Source: MnTg04 sp964568075 (GTDB lineage Bacteria > Pseudomonadota > Gammaproteobacteria > Steroidobacterales > MnTg04). From it: a DNA stretch of 64,000 nucleotides. Of this stretch, positions 8,783-17,501 are shown piece after piece. Under the pieces are notes generated by a model, which saw only the letters and a list, made by a program, of their open reading frames with translations, had not been told where the DNA came from and did not search any database. The position numbers were made by a program, and so were the translations under genes. Where the stretch lies: the NCBI GenBank assembly GCA_964568075.1, contig CAZMOM010000016.1, positions 10,223-74,222 on the forward strand, given 5' to 3'. Positions within the stretch are counted from its first letter, which is position 1; each line of letters opens with the position of its first letter.

Positions 8783-9022
8783 CTAAGTTTTTGCCTGGAA
8801 TTCCTTTCCGCCGTGATTCCACCAGGTACAGAATTCCTTGAAATCGACTTCGCCATTACCGTTTTTGTCGATTGCATCGAAGGCGAGGCGTGCGATGTCG
8901 TCTATACGGCTGAGTCCAAGTGATCTCAAAAGCTGGGTGAACTCATCGAAATCAATGGAGCCACTGCCATCCGCATCGATATTTGCGAAATGGCCTTGTA
9001 TTTCTTTGATCTCATCGATCAC
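8783..9022 (-). CDS. Two-EF-hand calcium-binding protein (paralogue A)
   Basis: 79 residues from a GTG at 9022. This start is chosen because GGAG lies seven bases upstream and because the result equals in length and register the paralogue at 10333-10572; the longer TTG frame from 9079 has no ribosome binding site. Two canonical EF-hand loops are visible: DADGSGSIDFDE (residues 15-26) and DKNGNGEVDFKE (residues 52-63), each with acids at loop positions 1, 3, 5 and 12. Both EF-hands are followed by EF-x-x, the second continuing EFCTWW. There is no signal peptide, so it should be a cytoplasmic calmodulin-like protein. Partner unknown. Confidence 0.8.
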   Translation of the reverse strand: MIDEIKEIQGHFANIDADGSGSIDFDEFTQLLRSLGLSRIDDIARLAFDAIDKNGNGEVDFKEFCTWWNHGGKEFQAKT

Positions 9023-9391
9023 GCGGTCATCTCCAAAAAAAGCTCTGCAAACGGCGGGCGCGTCCCCAGGGGTGGACAAGGAATTTTAACGATCGCGCCA
9101 CAACACACCCTATAACAGCCGAAAGATTAATGGAAAAATACCACTGAGACGGGATATATGTCCGCTGGCTGGCATCGGGAAACATCAGGCCAATCCTCTT
9201 GCAGCCGGCCGTGATTATCATCTCCGTCGCGTGTGGATTCCGATTTGCCGACGAGACAGGCCGGCGTCGCGTCCGGCCGGATCCGCAATATATGGAAAGC
9301 CGGCATTGAGCTATTATTCGATTTTGTTGTGTCCAGGATAAACCCGCCGCCGAGGCGCGACATCCAAGCTGAAACCACAGGAGGATTGTAA
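9023..9391. other. Divergent intergenic region between EF-hand gene and exported protein gene
   Basis: About 370 bases separate the leftward EF-hand gene and the rightward exported protein gene. An antisense frame at 9127-9441 has no ribosome binding site or recognisable product and was not accepted. The region must carry both promoters; none is clear enough to place. AGGAGG just upstream of 9392 is the ribosome binding site of the next gene. Confidence 0.5.
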
Positions 9392-10105
9392 ATGTCCAGG
9401 ATCATGACGTTTTTGACTTGTTTCGTCGTGTCGTTTTCCATCTCTCATCATGCGGCAGCCGATGACTCTTATGAAATCAATAAAACCTTTCCTGCCGCCG
9501 GTATCGAAAACGTCACGATCAATGCGGGTGTGGGCACGGTTGAAGTCGTTGCCGGTGGTGGGGATGAAATTACGGTCGTCGTATCACTGGAACCGGACGC
9601 CGGCTGGTTCGGGGGTGTCGACGCTGAAGATCTCCAGCGTATAGAACTGGCAAGCACGAAAAAGAGCCACGATTTGAAGCTCAAGCTGGATTATCCGCGC
9701 GGCCTGGACGAGGACGACGTTGAGGAGCACTGGGAAGTCCGGATGCCGGCCAGCCCGCAGGTGAAAGTCAGACTCGGTGTGGGTCGTATCAGCGTTGAGG
9801 GCGTCTCAGGCGGGGTTAATGCGCGTTTGGGCGTCGGTGAAATTACTGTCGCAGTGCCCCGCGGGGACGTGCGCGCCCATACATCGGTCGGGAATGTCAG
9901 AGTCAAGAGCGCAACCGCATCGGCGGGCAAGATAAATCTCGACGCGGATGTCGGTCATGTCTCCCTGAAACTGAACGGAGAAAGAATCAGGGCGGATCGA
10001 GGATGGGGTCCCGGGCATAGCCTGCAACATGAAGGTTCCGGCTCCGATGAATTTGACGTTTCAGCCAACGTCGGCAATGCGGAACTTAGTATCACGGGTG
10101 GGTGA
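9392..10105 (+). CDS. Exported beta-repeat protein, DUF4097-like putative adhesin
   Basis: 237 residues with a signal peptide (MSRIMTFLTCFVVSFS...AAADD). The start has a strong ribosome binding site (AGGAGG). The mature protein is made of short repeated strands with Gly turns, such as VTINAGVGTVEVVAG, VKVRLGVGRISVEGVSG, VNARLGVGEITVAV, VRAHTSVGNVRVKSA, INLDADVGHVSLKL and FDVSANVGNAELSI, each centred on a (V/L)G(x)(V/I) turn. This is the pattern of DUF4097-type right-handed beta-helix proteins, annotated as putative adhesins but often regulatory or envelope-associated. It is flanked on both sides by EF-hand genes and followed by a good terminator at 10138. Confidence 0.75.
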   Translation: MSRIMTFLTCFVVSFSISHHAAADDSYEINKTFPAAGIENVTINAGVGTVEVVAGGGDEITVVVSLEPDAGWFGGVDAEDLQRIELASTKKSHDLKLKLDYPRGLDEDDVEEHWEVRMPASPQVKVRLGVGRISVEGVSGGVNARLGVGEITVAVPRGDVRAHTSVGNVRVKSATASAGKINLDADVGHVSLKLNGERIRADRGWGPGHSLQHEGSGSDEFDVSANVGNAELSITGG

Positions 10106-10137
10106 CCACATCCTTTTGATTTTTATGAACATATTGG

Positions 10138-10165
10138 CGGCCGGTGCAGTCCGGCCGTTTTTTTT
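10138..10165 (+). terminator. Rho-independent terminator after the exported repeat protein
   Basis: A perfect 7-bp stem CGGCCGG/CCGGCCG with a six-base loop is followed by eight T residues. It lies 33 bases after the stop codon at 10105 and separates this gene from the EF-hand gene at 10333. Confidence 0.85.
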
Positions 10166-10332
10166 CATCCCTTACCAGAATTCCCGCTGATTTCCTGACC
10201 GTCTTTTTTCCATTGGCGTGGCGCAAAGTTTTTCCCAAACTGTCTTGCAGCGGCGCCCATCTTTGCCGATTATCCGTCTGCATCGATTGCGGACACAGAC
10301 GGTGTGAAGCGAATAACTTGCGGGAGACAGTT

Positions 10333-10572
10333 ATGGAAGAAGCATGGGCAAAACGTCAGGATGACATCAAATCCAACTTTGAGTACTTCGATAATGATGG
10401 TAACGGCCTGATCGATTTCAAGGAATTTCAAAGTCTTTTGCAGACGCTGTCACCTGAAGCGACGACCCAACAGGCGGCCGAGGGATTTTCCATGATCGAT
10501 ACGAACAGCGACGGATCTATCGATCTCGGAGAATTCACGGTGTGGTGGAAGACGACCTGGTGGGAGTATTAG
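10333..10572 (+). CDS. Two-EF-hand calcium-binding protein (paralogue B)
   Basis: 79 residues from the ATG at 10333, with GGGAG seven bases upstream. The frame is open further upstream but that part is not conserved with paralogue A. EF-hand loops are DNDGNGLIDFKE (residues 20-31) and DTNSDGSIDLGE (residues 56-67), both with a complete set of acidic or polar calcium ligands. The C-terminal half shares EF-x-x-WW with the copy at 8783-9022, here EFTVWW, followed by an aromatic tail (WWEY). No signal peptide is present. It is probably a cytoplasmic calcium sensor or buffer; the two copies arose by duplication. Confidence 0.82.
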   Translation: MEEAWAKRQDDIKSNFEYFDNDGNGLIDFKEFQSLLQTLSPEATTQQAAEGFSMIDTNSDGSIDLGEFTVWWKTTWWEY

Positions 10573-10713
10573 TACCGATAAAACAATGAGTTATCGATGA
10601 TACTTAATCTTTTATATTAAAAATGTTGTAAAACCCGTCAAAAAAATGACAACTTGTTTTTCCGGATGTCTAACCTTATATAACAAGGATGATTACAGAG
10701 AGCGCGATACACG

Positions 10714-11385
10714 ATGGGCCTGCAAGTTGACGCCATTGCCGATTTTATTTGCCCCTGGTGCTACCTGGGCAAGAGCCGGCTTGAAAAAGCGCTGACGCAC
10801 ATCCATGGCGATGATCAGCCCAGGGTTATGTGGCACCCGTTCCAGCTCAACCCGGACATGCCGGTCGATGGCATCTCCTTCGATGAATACCTGGACAAAC
10901 GATTCGGCGGACGTGAACTTGTCCAGCCGTTTCTTGATGAACTCACCGCGGTGGGCGAGAAAGAAGGGATTATCTTCCGCTTCGACCAGCTCGAGCGCGT
11001 ACCCAATACGCTGAATGCGCATCGCCTGATTCAGATTGCCGGCCCCGGTCCGGAGCAGAACCGACTGGTTGATCTTCTGTTTAGAAATTTTTTCGAACAT
11101 GGCAGAGACATCGGCGACAAAGACCTGCTGTGTGTGCTTGGCAAGGAGGCGGGTCTCGACGCAGCGGCGATTCATCGAATTCAGCGCCGGGACGGCGCCC
11201 TGAAGGAAGTACGCGCCGAGGAAGAGCACCTGCGGAAGCTAGGTGTGAGTGGCGTGCCAAACTTTATCCTCAACGGAAAGTACGCGGTCGCAGGGGCACA
11301 GGATTCTGACGCGCTGGTTCAGGTATTCGACCAGGTGATGTTTGATACGCGTGCCAACCCGATGTCATCCAGCCGAGTGCACTGA
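10714..11385 (+). CDS. DsbA/FrnE-like thioredoxin-fold oxidoreductase
   Basis: 223 residues. The redox motif CPWC is at residues 13-16 within FICPWCYLG, and the cis-proline region is GVSGVPNFILNGK (about 180). A helical insertion lies between them. This is the cytoplasmic DsbA-like family (FrnE, and the related 2-hydroxychromene-2-carboxylate isomerases); the intact CxxC favours a disulphide oxidoreductase or isomerase over the glutathione-dependent isomerase branch. There is no signal peptide. It converges with the CDF transporter gene with two bases between stop codons. The exact substrate is unknown. Confidence 0.87.
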   Translation: MGLQVDAIADFICPWCYLGKSRLEKALTHIHGDDQPRVMWHPFQLNPDMPVDGISFDEYLDKRFGGRELVQPFLDELTAVGEKEGIIFRFDQLERVPNTLNAHRLIQIAGPGPEQNRLVDLLFRNFFEHGRDIGDKDLLCVLGKEAGLDAAAIHRIQRRDGALKEVRAEEEHLRKLGVSGVPNFILNGKYAVAGAQDSDALVQVFDQVMFDTRANPMSSSRVH

Positions 11386-11387
11386 TA

Positions 11388-12308
11388 TCAGTCCGCGGCG
11401 GCGCCGGGCGACTGTATTTCGATAAAAACCCTGCGTATTTCCTGGTAACGTTCCTTGATTTTTAGTTCGAGGCGACTGACGGTCTCCTCGACGCGCCCTG
11501 CGTTCAGGTCATTTTTGAAATCCAGGCTTAAGGCCAGCAAAACATCGTCTGGACCGAGGTGCATGGTTCTCAATTCGTTGATGCCCAGGATTTCCGGCTG
11601 GTCATTGGCAAGCCTGCGGATGCCGCTGATGATGTTCGGACTCGCCGCTTCGCCAATCAGCAGGGCCTTGCATTCGACGACCAGGATGATCGCGGTCAGC
11701 GCCAGTATCAGCCCGATGACCAGCGAGCCGACGCCGTCGAGGACCGGCATGTCCAGAATCTGGCTCGCGGCGATAGCGGCAAAAGCGACCAGCAGTCCCA
11801 ACAGTGCCGCCGTATCCTCGAAAAGCACGACGAAAACGGCGGGATTTTTGCTGGCGCGTGTGGCTCGCCAAAATCCGGCTCGCCCGATACCCCCCTTGAA
11901 CTCGCCGAACGCGATCGTCCACGCCCACAGTTCAATGAGAAATGCAACGCCCAGGACCACGTAATTGACGCCCGGGCTGGTCATCGGGTGCGGGTCCCTG
12001 ATTTTCAGGATGCCTTCGTAGATCGAGACGCCGGCGCCGAGCGAGAACAGCAGCAACGCGACGACGAAGGCCCAGAAATACAGTTCCATGCCGTAGCCGA
12101 AGGGATGCTGGTCGTCGGCCGGCTTTTTGGACCGGGTTATTCCCAACAACATCAAGGCCTGGTTTCCGGTATCGACCAGCGAATGGACGCCTTCGCTCAG
12201 CATCGCAGAGCTACCGGTATACATCGCCGCCGCGAACTTGGTTACGGCAATCATAGAATTGCCGATCAGGGCGGCGATAACGACTTTGAGTGACCCATCC
12301 TGTGCCAT
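11388..12308 (-). CDS. Cation diffusion facilitator, ZnT9-like
   Basis: 306 residues from the ATG at 12308 (the upstream extension to 12365 is unlikely to be translated; AAGG lies about seven bases before this ATG). Six membrane helices are predicted. The first metal site region reads SEGVHSLVDTGNQ (about residues 38-50), and the sequence QHPFGYGMELYFWAFVVALLLF (about 67-88) with the following GAGVSIYEGI resembles the SLC30A9/ZnT9 branch more than the YiiP/FieF branch. The C-terminal 90 residues form the cytoplasmic dimerisation domain (LRTMHLGPDDVLLALSLDF). It probably exports Zn2+ or another divalent metal by proton antiport. Confidence 0.88.
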   Translation of the reverse strand: MAQDGSLKVVIAALIGNSMIAVTKFAAAMYTGSSAMLSEGVHSLVDTGNQALMLLGITRSKKPADDQHPFGYGMELYFWAFVVALLLFSLGAGVSIYEGILKIRDPHPMTSPGVNYVVLGVAFLIELWAWTIAFGEFKGGIGRAGFWRATRASKNPAVFVVLFEDTAALLGLLVAFAAIAASQILDMPVLDGVGSLVIGLILALTAIILVVECKALLIGEAASPNIISGIRRLANDQPEILGINELRTMHLGPDDVLLALSLDFKNDLNAGRVEETVSRLELKIKERYQEIRRVFIEIQSPGAAAD

Positions 12309-12452
12309 GTTTGCGCCTTTTTCAGAAGCCAGCAGAATACCACCGCAATCCGGTTCAAACCTCAATCCGTATCCGCCGATCGCGCGGCCGGCGTTTGCAT
12401 ACGCGGTCTGGCCGGAGGCCGGTGAGGGTTAGAAACGGCAAGAGATGAGGGC

Positions 12453-13880
12453 TTATTTTCGGTAATCGAGTGGCGGAGGGCGGTCGCCGAGCAAGGGTTT
12501 GTAAACGAAATCCTCGCCGCGTTTTTCCTGAAACTCATTTTTTGCCCGGGCCAGCAGTGCCGGATCGGTGTACAGGTCCCGGGCTGTCAGCGCCAGCGTC
12601 TTGGCCGCCACTTGAACACCCTTGATTCCGATGCTGGTGCCGCTGGCGGCAATCGCCTGCCAGCTATGTGCCGAAGTGCCAGGTACCCAGGTCGCCGTAC
12701 TCAGTCCGGCCGTCGGCGCGATCCAGCTGACATCGCCAACATCAGTCGATCCGCTCGAGGTCTCCAGATCGATCGGCATGATCATCGCTTCGCTGCCCAG
12801 GGCGTGCTCCGGCTGGATCAATGAAGGATAAATATTCTCGGCGAAAGTCTTTTCTTCATCGTTGTAGGAAATTCCACCGACCTTTTCCAGGTTTTTCTGC
12901 ATCGCCTCAGCCAGCGTCTGGTTGGGCAATATGGCGTGATTGCCATGGATGATCTCGCGATCCATCGTCGTGCCGGTTCCGGTTGCCGCCGCCTGGGCCG
13001 CGGCTTCAACCCGGTCCCATATCCGCAAAAGAGTCCGCGTGTCCGGATGCCGTATGTAGTAATACACCTCCGCAAAATCGGGAACGACATTGGGCGCGTG
13101 ACCACCGGCCGTGATCACGTAATGGATACGGGTCTCCTGTGGAACATGCTCACGCATCAGGTTGATCATGAAATTAAAGGCTTCCACGGCGTCGAGTGCC
13201 GAGCGCGCCTTTTCCGGCGCCGCTGCGGCGTGCGCGGATATTCCGTGGAATCTGAACTTGGCCGAGCGATTGGCCAGTGACGAATTATTCCGTACGCGGG
13301 ATTCATCGTCGGGATGCCAGGTGAGTACCGCATCGACGTCGTCGAACAGCCCTTCGCGCACCATGTAAACCTTGCCCGAACCGCCTTCCTCGGCGGGCGT
13401 GCCGTATAGACGCACCGTCCCGTTGTTGCCGGTTTGTTCAAGCCAGTGCTTGACGGCGATGGCCGCGCCGATCGATGCCGTCCCCAGCAGATTGTGACCG
13501 CAGGCGTGGCCGCCGGCCTGCCCCAGGAATTCCTCGCGAACCGGCGATGCGGTCTGGGTGATGCCGGGCAGGGCGTCGTATTCGGCCAGGAAAGCGATGA
13601 CCGGCCCGCCCGAACCGGCGCTGGCGACGAAGGCGGTCGGGATACCGGCGATGCCAACTTCAATATCGAATCCCGCCTCAGCCAGCGTCGCTTGCAAGAG
13701 TTCGCTACTTTTCTCCTCGAGATAACCCAGCTCGGCGAAGTGCCAGATCCGCATCGCAAGCTCGGCGTGTTCATCGAAACGCGCGTCCGTGAAGGCGATC
13801 AGGTCGGGTTCTGCGTGGCCGGGCGCCGATGCGAAAAAAAACAGGCCCAGAACCGCGGCGACAGCTGGGATTTTACTCAT
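12453..13880 (-). CDS. Exported M20-family amidohydrolase (AbgB-like)
   Basis: 475 residues with a signal peptide (KIPAVAAVLGLFFFASAPGHA). M20 metallopeptidase features are present: AFLAEYDALPGI (metal-binding Asp region), GGHACGHNLLG (His ligand), TPAEEGGSGK (catalytic Glu pair), the insertion domain FRFHGISAHAAAAPEKARSALDAVEAF typical of the dimerisation lid, and a C-terminal GTSAHSW near residue 420. Overall order and length match the AbgB/p-aminobenzoyl-glutamate hydrolase subgroup. The signal peptide would place this copy in the periplasm, which differs from cytoplasmic AbgB. It probably releases an acyl or amino-acid group from an amide. Confidence 0.88.
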   Translation of the reverse strand: MSKIPAVAAVLGLFFFASAPGHAEPDLIAFTDARFDEHAELAMRIWHFAELGYLEEKSSELLQATLAEAGFDIEVGIAGIPTAFVASAGSGGPVIAFLAEYDALPGITQTASPVREEFLGQAGGHACGHNLLGTASIGAAIAVKHWLEQTGNNGTVRLYGTPAEEGGSGKVYMVREGLFDDVDAVLTWHPDDESRVRNNSSLANRSAKFRFHGISAHAAAAPEKARSALDAVEAFNFMINLMREHVPQETRIHYVITAGGHAPNVVPDFAEVYYYIRHPDTRTLLRIWDRVEAAAQAAATGTGTTMDREIIHGNHAILPNQTLAEAMQKNLEKVGGISYNDEEKTFAENIYPSLIQPEHALGSEAMIMPIDLETSSGSTDVGDVSWIAPTAGLSTATWVPGTSAHSWQAIAASGTSIGIKGVQVAAKTLALTARDLYTDPALLARAKNEFQEKRGEDFVYKPLLGDRPPPLDYRK

Positions 13881-14114
13881 TAGTTTGGCATCCGTGAATC
13901 AAAATGGCAGGGCACTCTAGCAGAACCGCTCCCGGTTCAGCATCGCTATTTGCGCGAAGGGTTCATCACCTGGAGTCGAAAATCGGTCGGTTTCCCGTGA
14001 AAAACGGTGGATTTTGGTTTACATAATCTGGAGTTCTGCGGTGAATGCTGCACTGGACTACACTTTAAAACAAACAAACATAAAAGAAATACAGACCACA
14101 TGAGGGGGTTCGTG

Positions 14115-15269
14115 ATGAAAAGAACAAAACTTTTGCTGGCAGGATTGATTGCCTGCCTGAGCTTTCAAACTGCACTCGCCGACGATGCTACCAACGTCCG
14201 CGCGATGACCAGGAATCTTTATGTCGGTGCAAACCTGTTCAGGATTCTTGAACCGGTCATGTCCGAGGAAGAGTTCCTTATTCTCGCTGGAGACATAGTC
14301 GACACGGCGCTGCAGTCGAAATTCCAGGAGAGGGCGAAACTGGTTGCCGATGAAATAGAAAGAACCGATCCGCATGTTGTTGGCTTGCAGGAAGTGTCAA
14401 AAATTACCGGCACTCCATTTTTTCCCGGTACTGGTGTTTTCCCTGATGTCGATTTCCTTGCCATCCTGGAGGGAGAACTGGCAGCGCGTGGTCTGAATTA
14501 TGTCGTTCCGGGCGGTGCGATATCCGACAATGCAGACGTGTTGGTGCCTGCACTTGTGCCTGTTGCACCAGGAGTGAGAATTCCTTTTGTCGTCAACCTG
14601 GTGGATCGCGACGTCGTATTGGTCCGTGGCGATATCGCCTACAGCAATGCTGATTCGGGCAACTATTTTGTTAATGCCGTCATTACTGTTGGTGGCATGG
14701 ACCTTGAATTTACCCGCGGCTGGGGATCGGTAGATATTTCTTTGGAAGGGCATTCCTACCGCTTCCTGAATACTCATCTTGAAGTGAATACCAGCGAAGG
14801 GGCGGCAACTGTCCAGGCATTTCAAACCGTAGAGCTTTTGCTTGGGCTGGGGGGGCCTGGAACGGGAATACTGACCCAGCTCGCTATCAACCACGGGCCT
14901 TTGCCGATGGTGCTGACCGGTGATTTTAATTCGGCCCCGGATGGTCCCTGTATTCATCCCTTTTGTGCTGATTTCGGAACACCTTACCAACTGCTGAGTT
15001 TTGCTGGGTTCCAGGATGTTTGGAATCTTCGCAAGAACAAAAACAACGAAACCGAAAATACGTGTTGTTTCGAGGAAACATTGGATGATCCTGACACGAT
15101 GGGGTTGCTCCAACGCCTCGATCACATCTGGGTCAGCGGCGGGATACCTGTCAAAGGCGCTACCGTCAAAACAGTGGGCGATGAATTTAAACGGCGCACT
15201 GACGATGGTTTGTTCCCCTCAGACCATCTCGGCGTGTTCGCCAGGATGTCGCTTGAAATTGGACCCTAG
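14115..15269 (+). CDS. Exported endonuclease/exonuclease/phosphatase (EEP) fold protein
   Basis: 384 residues from the ATG at 14115, which has GAGGGGG nine bases upstream and begins a Sec signal peptide (KRTKLLLAGLIACLSFQTALA). EEP catalytic landmarks in order: MTRNLYVGAN, VVGLQEV (metal-binding Glu), FLNTHLEV, LTGDFNSAP (catalytic Asp/Asn), RLDHIWVSG and FPSDHLGVFARM (catalytic His). Cysteines in the C-terminal half (CIHPFC, TCCFEE) may form disulphides, in line with an extracytoplasmic protein. It may be a secreted nuclease, phosphatase or sphingomyelinase-like enzyme; the family does not allow a finer call. A strong terminator follows. Confidence 0.85.
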   Translation: MKRTKLLLAGLIACLSFQTALADDATNVRAMTRNLYVGANLFRILEPVMSEEEFLILAGDIVDTALQSKFQERAKLVADEIERTDPHVVGLQEVSKITGTPFFPGTGVFPDVDFLAILEGELAARGLNYVVPGGAISDNADVLVPALVPVAPGVRIPFVVNLVDRDVVLVRGDIAYSNADSGNYFVNAVITVGGMDLEFTRGWGSVDISLEGHSYRFLNTHLEVNTSEGAATVQAFQTVELLLGLGGPGTGILTQLAINHGPLPMVLTGDFNSAPDGPCIHPFCADFGTPYQLLSFAGFQDVWNLRKNKNNETENTCCFEETLDDPDTMGLLQRLDHIWVSGGIPVKGATVKTVGDEFKRRTDDGLFPSDHLGVFARMSLEIGP

Positions 15270-15291
15270 ATAGATAGCTGATCAAGAAATC

Positions 15292-15322
15292 GGCCGGCTC
15301 ACTGACGTGTGCCGGCCTTTTT
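15292..15322 (+). terminator. Rho-independent terminator after the EEP gene
   Basis: A stem GGCCGGC/GCCGGCC, extended by CAC/GTG across one T-T mismatch around a TGAC loop, is followed by five T residues. It overlaps the last codons of the oppositely oriented kinase gene, which ends at 15299. Confidence 0.85.
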
Positions 15323-16768
15323 CTTACCGATCGCTTTTTGCAAATGTTTGCGCCATTCCTGGTAGCGTGCATTGATTGTGATCGCGTTGTCGGGGGCCGG
15401 CACGAACTCGTCATCTACCGTTAACACCGGCAATGCCGGATTCGCCAGGCGGGCGCCGCCGTAGGCAGTGGCCTGCAGGTTCGTCGAACGCTGCACGGGA
15501 ACGCCGCTCAAGTCGGCAATCCGCTGCAACAAGCCGTCGAGCTCGGCCAGGCCGCCGCTGGCAATAATGTTTTTTACGGCCGGCATGCAGCTTTCCATGG
15601 CCTGCAAATTAGCCTTGATCAGAAACGCGATACTCTCCGTGACCGCAACCGCCTGTTCTTCTACGGTGCCTGAACCGATAAAACCAGATTCGGCGTCGGG
15701 GACCCAGAATGGCGCCGCCAGTCCGCCGATCGCGTTGACGAAAAACGGCGGGTTTGTCGAATTCGCCAGCCACTTCGGCAAATTCGAAAACAGCTCGCTC
15801 TCATCGATTTCGTGTAATTCGGCAAACCAGGTGAGCGCGGCGCCGGCGCCGTTGATCGTGCCTTCGACCGCGAACAGAGAATCGTGATCGTTCCGCAGCA
15901 GGATGCTGTTGAGTAATCCCGGGCACTTCCGGTATTCCGGTGATGGCCGTTGCAGGAACGCGCCGGTCCCGAGGTTGAGAAAAAGCTGATCGGCCGGCTC
16001 GTCCGAGAAGGCGAAGGGGACCGCCGATTGATCGCCGGTAACGACAGTCAACGGTACTGATGTGTCGCCGAGCTTCAGATCGCACCAGGCGTACCGGTTT
16101 GGCCTGATCGCCGGGAGCAAACGCCGGTCGATCCGAAAAACGTCCAGCAGCCGTTGTGACCATTGGCCCGTCCGAATATCCCAAAGCAAGGTCCGCGAGG
16201 CATTACACGGGTCGATCGCGAATGTTTGACCCTCGCTCAGACTGAATAAAATAAAGCTGGCCAGCGGGCCAAATGCCAGGTCGTTTTTCCGCTCGGCCGA
16301 TCCGACCTCGGCGATGTGGTCAAGGCACCAGCGCAGCTTGCTGGCGCCGTAATGAGGCGACAGTGGCAAGCCGGTTAAGTCGACGACCTCTTTCTCGGCT
16401 AGCGAAAGACCCGGCAGACTCTGTGCGGCGCGCGTGTCTTGCCAGGAAATAACGGGCGAGAGAGGGCGGCCGGTTCTTTTCGACCAGCAGGCGATGCTGG
16501 AGCGCTGCGTGCACAGGGCTGCGTTGCGAACCCATTTCGTTTTATGGCCCAGATGAATGGCAACCTGGTCCAGGCATTCGGCAACCGATTCGATCAGCTT
16601 TTGTGAATCATGCTCGACGCGTCCGGCCGACCGATGGCTCGTGCCGATCTCGACTTCGAACCGGGTAACGGTCTTTCCTGCTTCATCGAATACCAGCGCA
16701 CGGGTCGCGTGGCCGCCCTGGTCGAGCGCCAGCGTCCACACGCAATCGCCGGTGGTTTTAGCTGCCAT
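15299..16768 (-). CDS. FGGY-family kinase, glycerol-kinase-like
   Basis: 489 residues from the ATG at 16768, which overlaps the end of the preceding gene by 11 bases. The N-terminal ATPase motif reads LALDQGGHATRALVFDEAG (about residues 13-31), then RVEHDSQKL and SWQDTRAA as in glycerol kinases, and the second phosphate-binding motif LNLGTGAFLQ (about 265). The C-terminal domain has GSGTVEEQAVAVTESIAFLIKANLQAM and a Gly-rich ASGGLAELDGLLQ. The first motif differs from the usual DQGTTSSR of GlpK (GGHATR instead), so the substrate may be glycerol or another polyol. It is the last gene of a three-gene overlapping set with a phosphodiesterase and a dehydrogenase. Confidence 0.85.
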   Translation of the reverse strand: MAAKTTGDCVWTLALDQGGHATRALVFDEAGKTVTRFEVEIGTSHRSAGRVEHDSQKLIESVAECLDQVAIHLGHKTKWVRNAALCTQRSSIACWSKRTGRPLSPVISWQDTRAAQSLPGLSLAEKEVVDLTGLPLSPHYGASKLRWCLDHIAEVGSAERKNDLAFGPLASFILFSLSEGQTFAIDPCNASRTLLWDIRTGQWSQRLLDVFRIDRRLLPAIRPNRYAWCDLKLGDTSVPLTVVTGDQSAVPFAFSDEPADQLFLNLGTGAFLQRPSPEYRKCPGLLNSILLRNDHDSLFAVEGTINGAGAALTWFAELHEIDESELFSNLPKWLANSTNPPFFVNAIGGLAAPFWVPDAESGFIGSGTVEEQAVAVTESIAFLIKANLQAMESCMPAVKNIIASGGLAELDGLLQRIADLSGVPVQRSTNLQATAYGGARLANPALPVLTVDDEFVPAPDNAITINARYQEWRKHLQKAIGKKKAGTRQ

Positions 16769-17501
16769 CGTGGTTGCTGCCTGACAGGAATTCCCCGATG
16801 AAGTCGGTCTCCACCAGGTCCACGCCGCGATCGAATAATTCCTGCGCCTGGCGTTGAGTCGCCACGTCATAAACCACCCAGCGCCAGCTGACGTCTCGTG
16901 GCAGCTCCCGGTCGATAATCCTCGCGCGTTTCACAAACAGGTAATCCGGTTGCAAATTGCTTGCCGCATCCAGGATTTTTTCATCGAAGGCGCCGATTAC
17001 CCAGCCGGTTCGATCGGCGCCTCGTTTTTTCGCCATCGCCACCGTCTTCAAGTCGAAGGAGATAATGATGCCACGAGTACCGAGGTCGCCGGTCAGAGGC
17101 AATATGGCGTCCAGACACCGATCCTCGCCAAATCGCAATATGCTCGCCCGTTTGATTTCGATAAAAACGCGACCGGTAAAATCGGCGAGCATGGCCACAG
17201 CTTCAGCCAAGGGAGGTACCATGGAATCGGCGAAGCGATCGCCAAACCGGGCCGGCTCACCGACACACAGACTGCGTGCCGTGTTCGCGTCGATCTCGAA
17301 TAGATCCAGTGCGCTGGTGCCGGTGCGGCCAGTGGAGTGATCGTGCAGCACCATCGGCATCCGATCGCGCGTCAACTGGACATCAAATTCGAGATTTCGC
17401 GCACCCTCTTGCATCGCCGCGCGAAATCCGACCAACGTATTTTCGGGGTAGCAGGCAGGCCAGCCGCGATGTGCTACCAGACGTTCGTGGTCGAGCGTCA
17501 T
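16758..17501 (-). CDS. Glycerophosphodiester phosphodiesterase (GDPD) family protein
   Basis: 247 residues from the ATG at 17501, which overlaps the upstream stop as ATGA and so argues for translational coupling. GDPD catalytic features: AHRGWPACYPENT (His11, Arg12, Glu20), LEFDVQLT (Glu38, Asp40) and VLHDH (His53). The downstream strands VFIEIKR and DLVETDF complete the TIM barrel. There is no signal peptide, so it should act on cytoplasmic glycerophosphodiesters, releasing sn-glycerol 3-phosphate and an alcohol. Its product is the substrate type of the dehydrogenase encoded just upstream. Confidence 0.9.
   Translation of the reverse strand: MTLDHERLVAHRGWPACYPENTLVGFRAAMQEGARNLEFDVQLTRDRMPMVLHDHSTGRTGTSALDLFEIDANTARSLCVGEPARFGDRFADSMVPPLAEAVAMLADFTGRVFIEIKRASILRFGEDRCLDAILPLTGDLGTRGIIISFDLKTVAMAKKRGADRTGWVIGAFDEKILDAASNLQPDYLFVKRARIIDRELPRDVSWRWVVYDVATQRQAQELFDRGVDLVETDFIGEFLSGSNHDGS

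Noticed and set aside
9127..9441. 104-residue minus-strand frame in the EF-hand/exported protein gap
   Set aside because: No ribosome binding site, no structure, and it overlaps the start of a well-supported gene.
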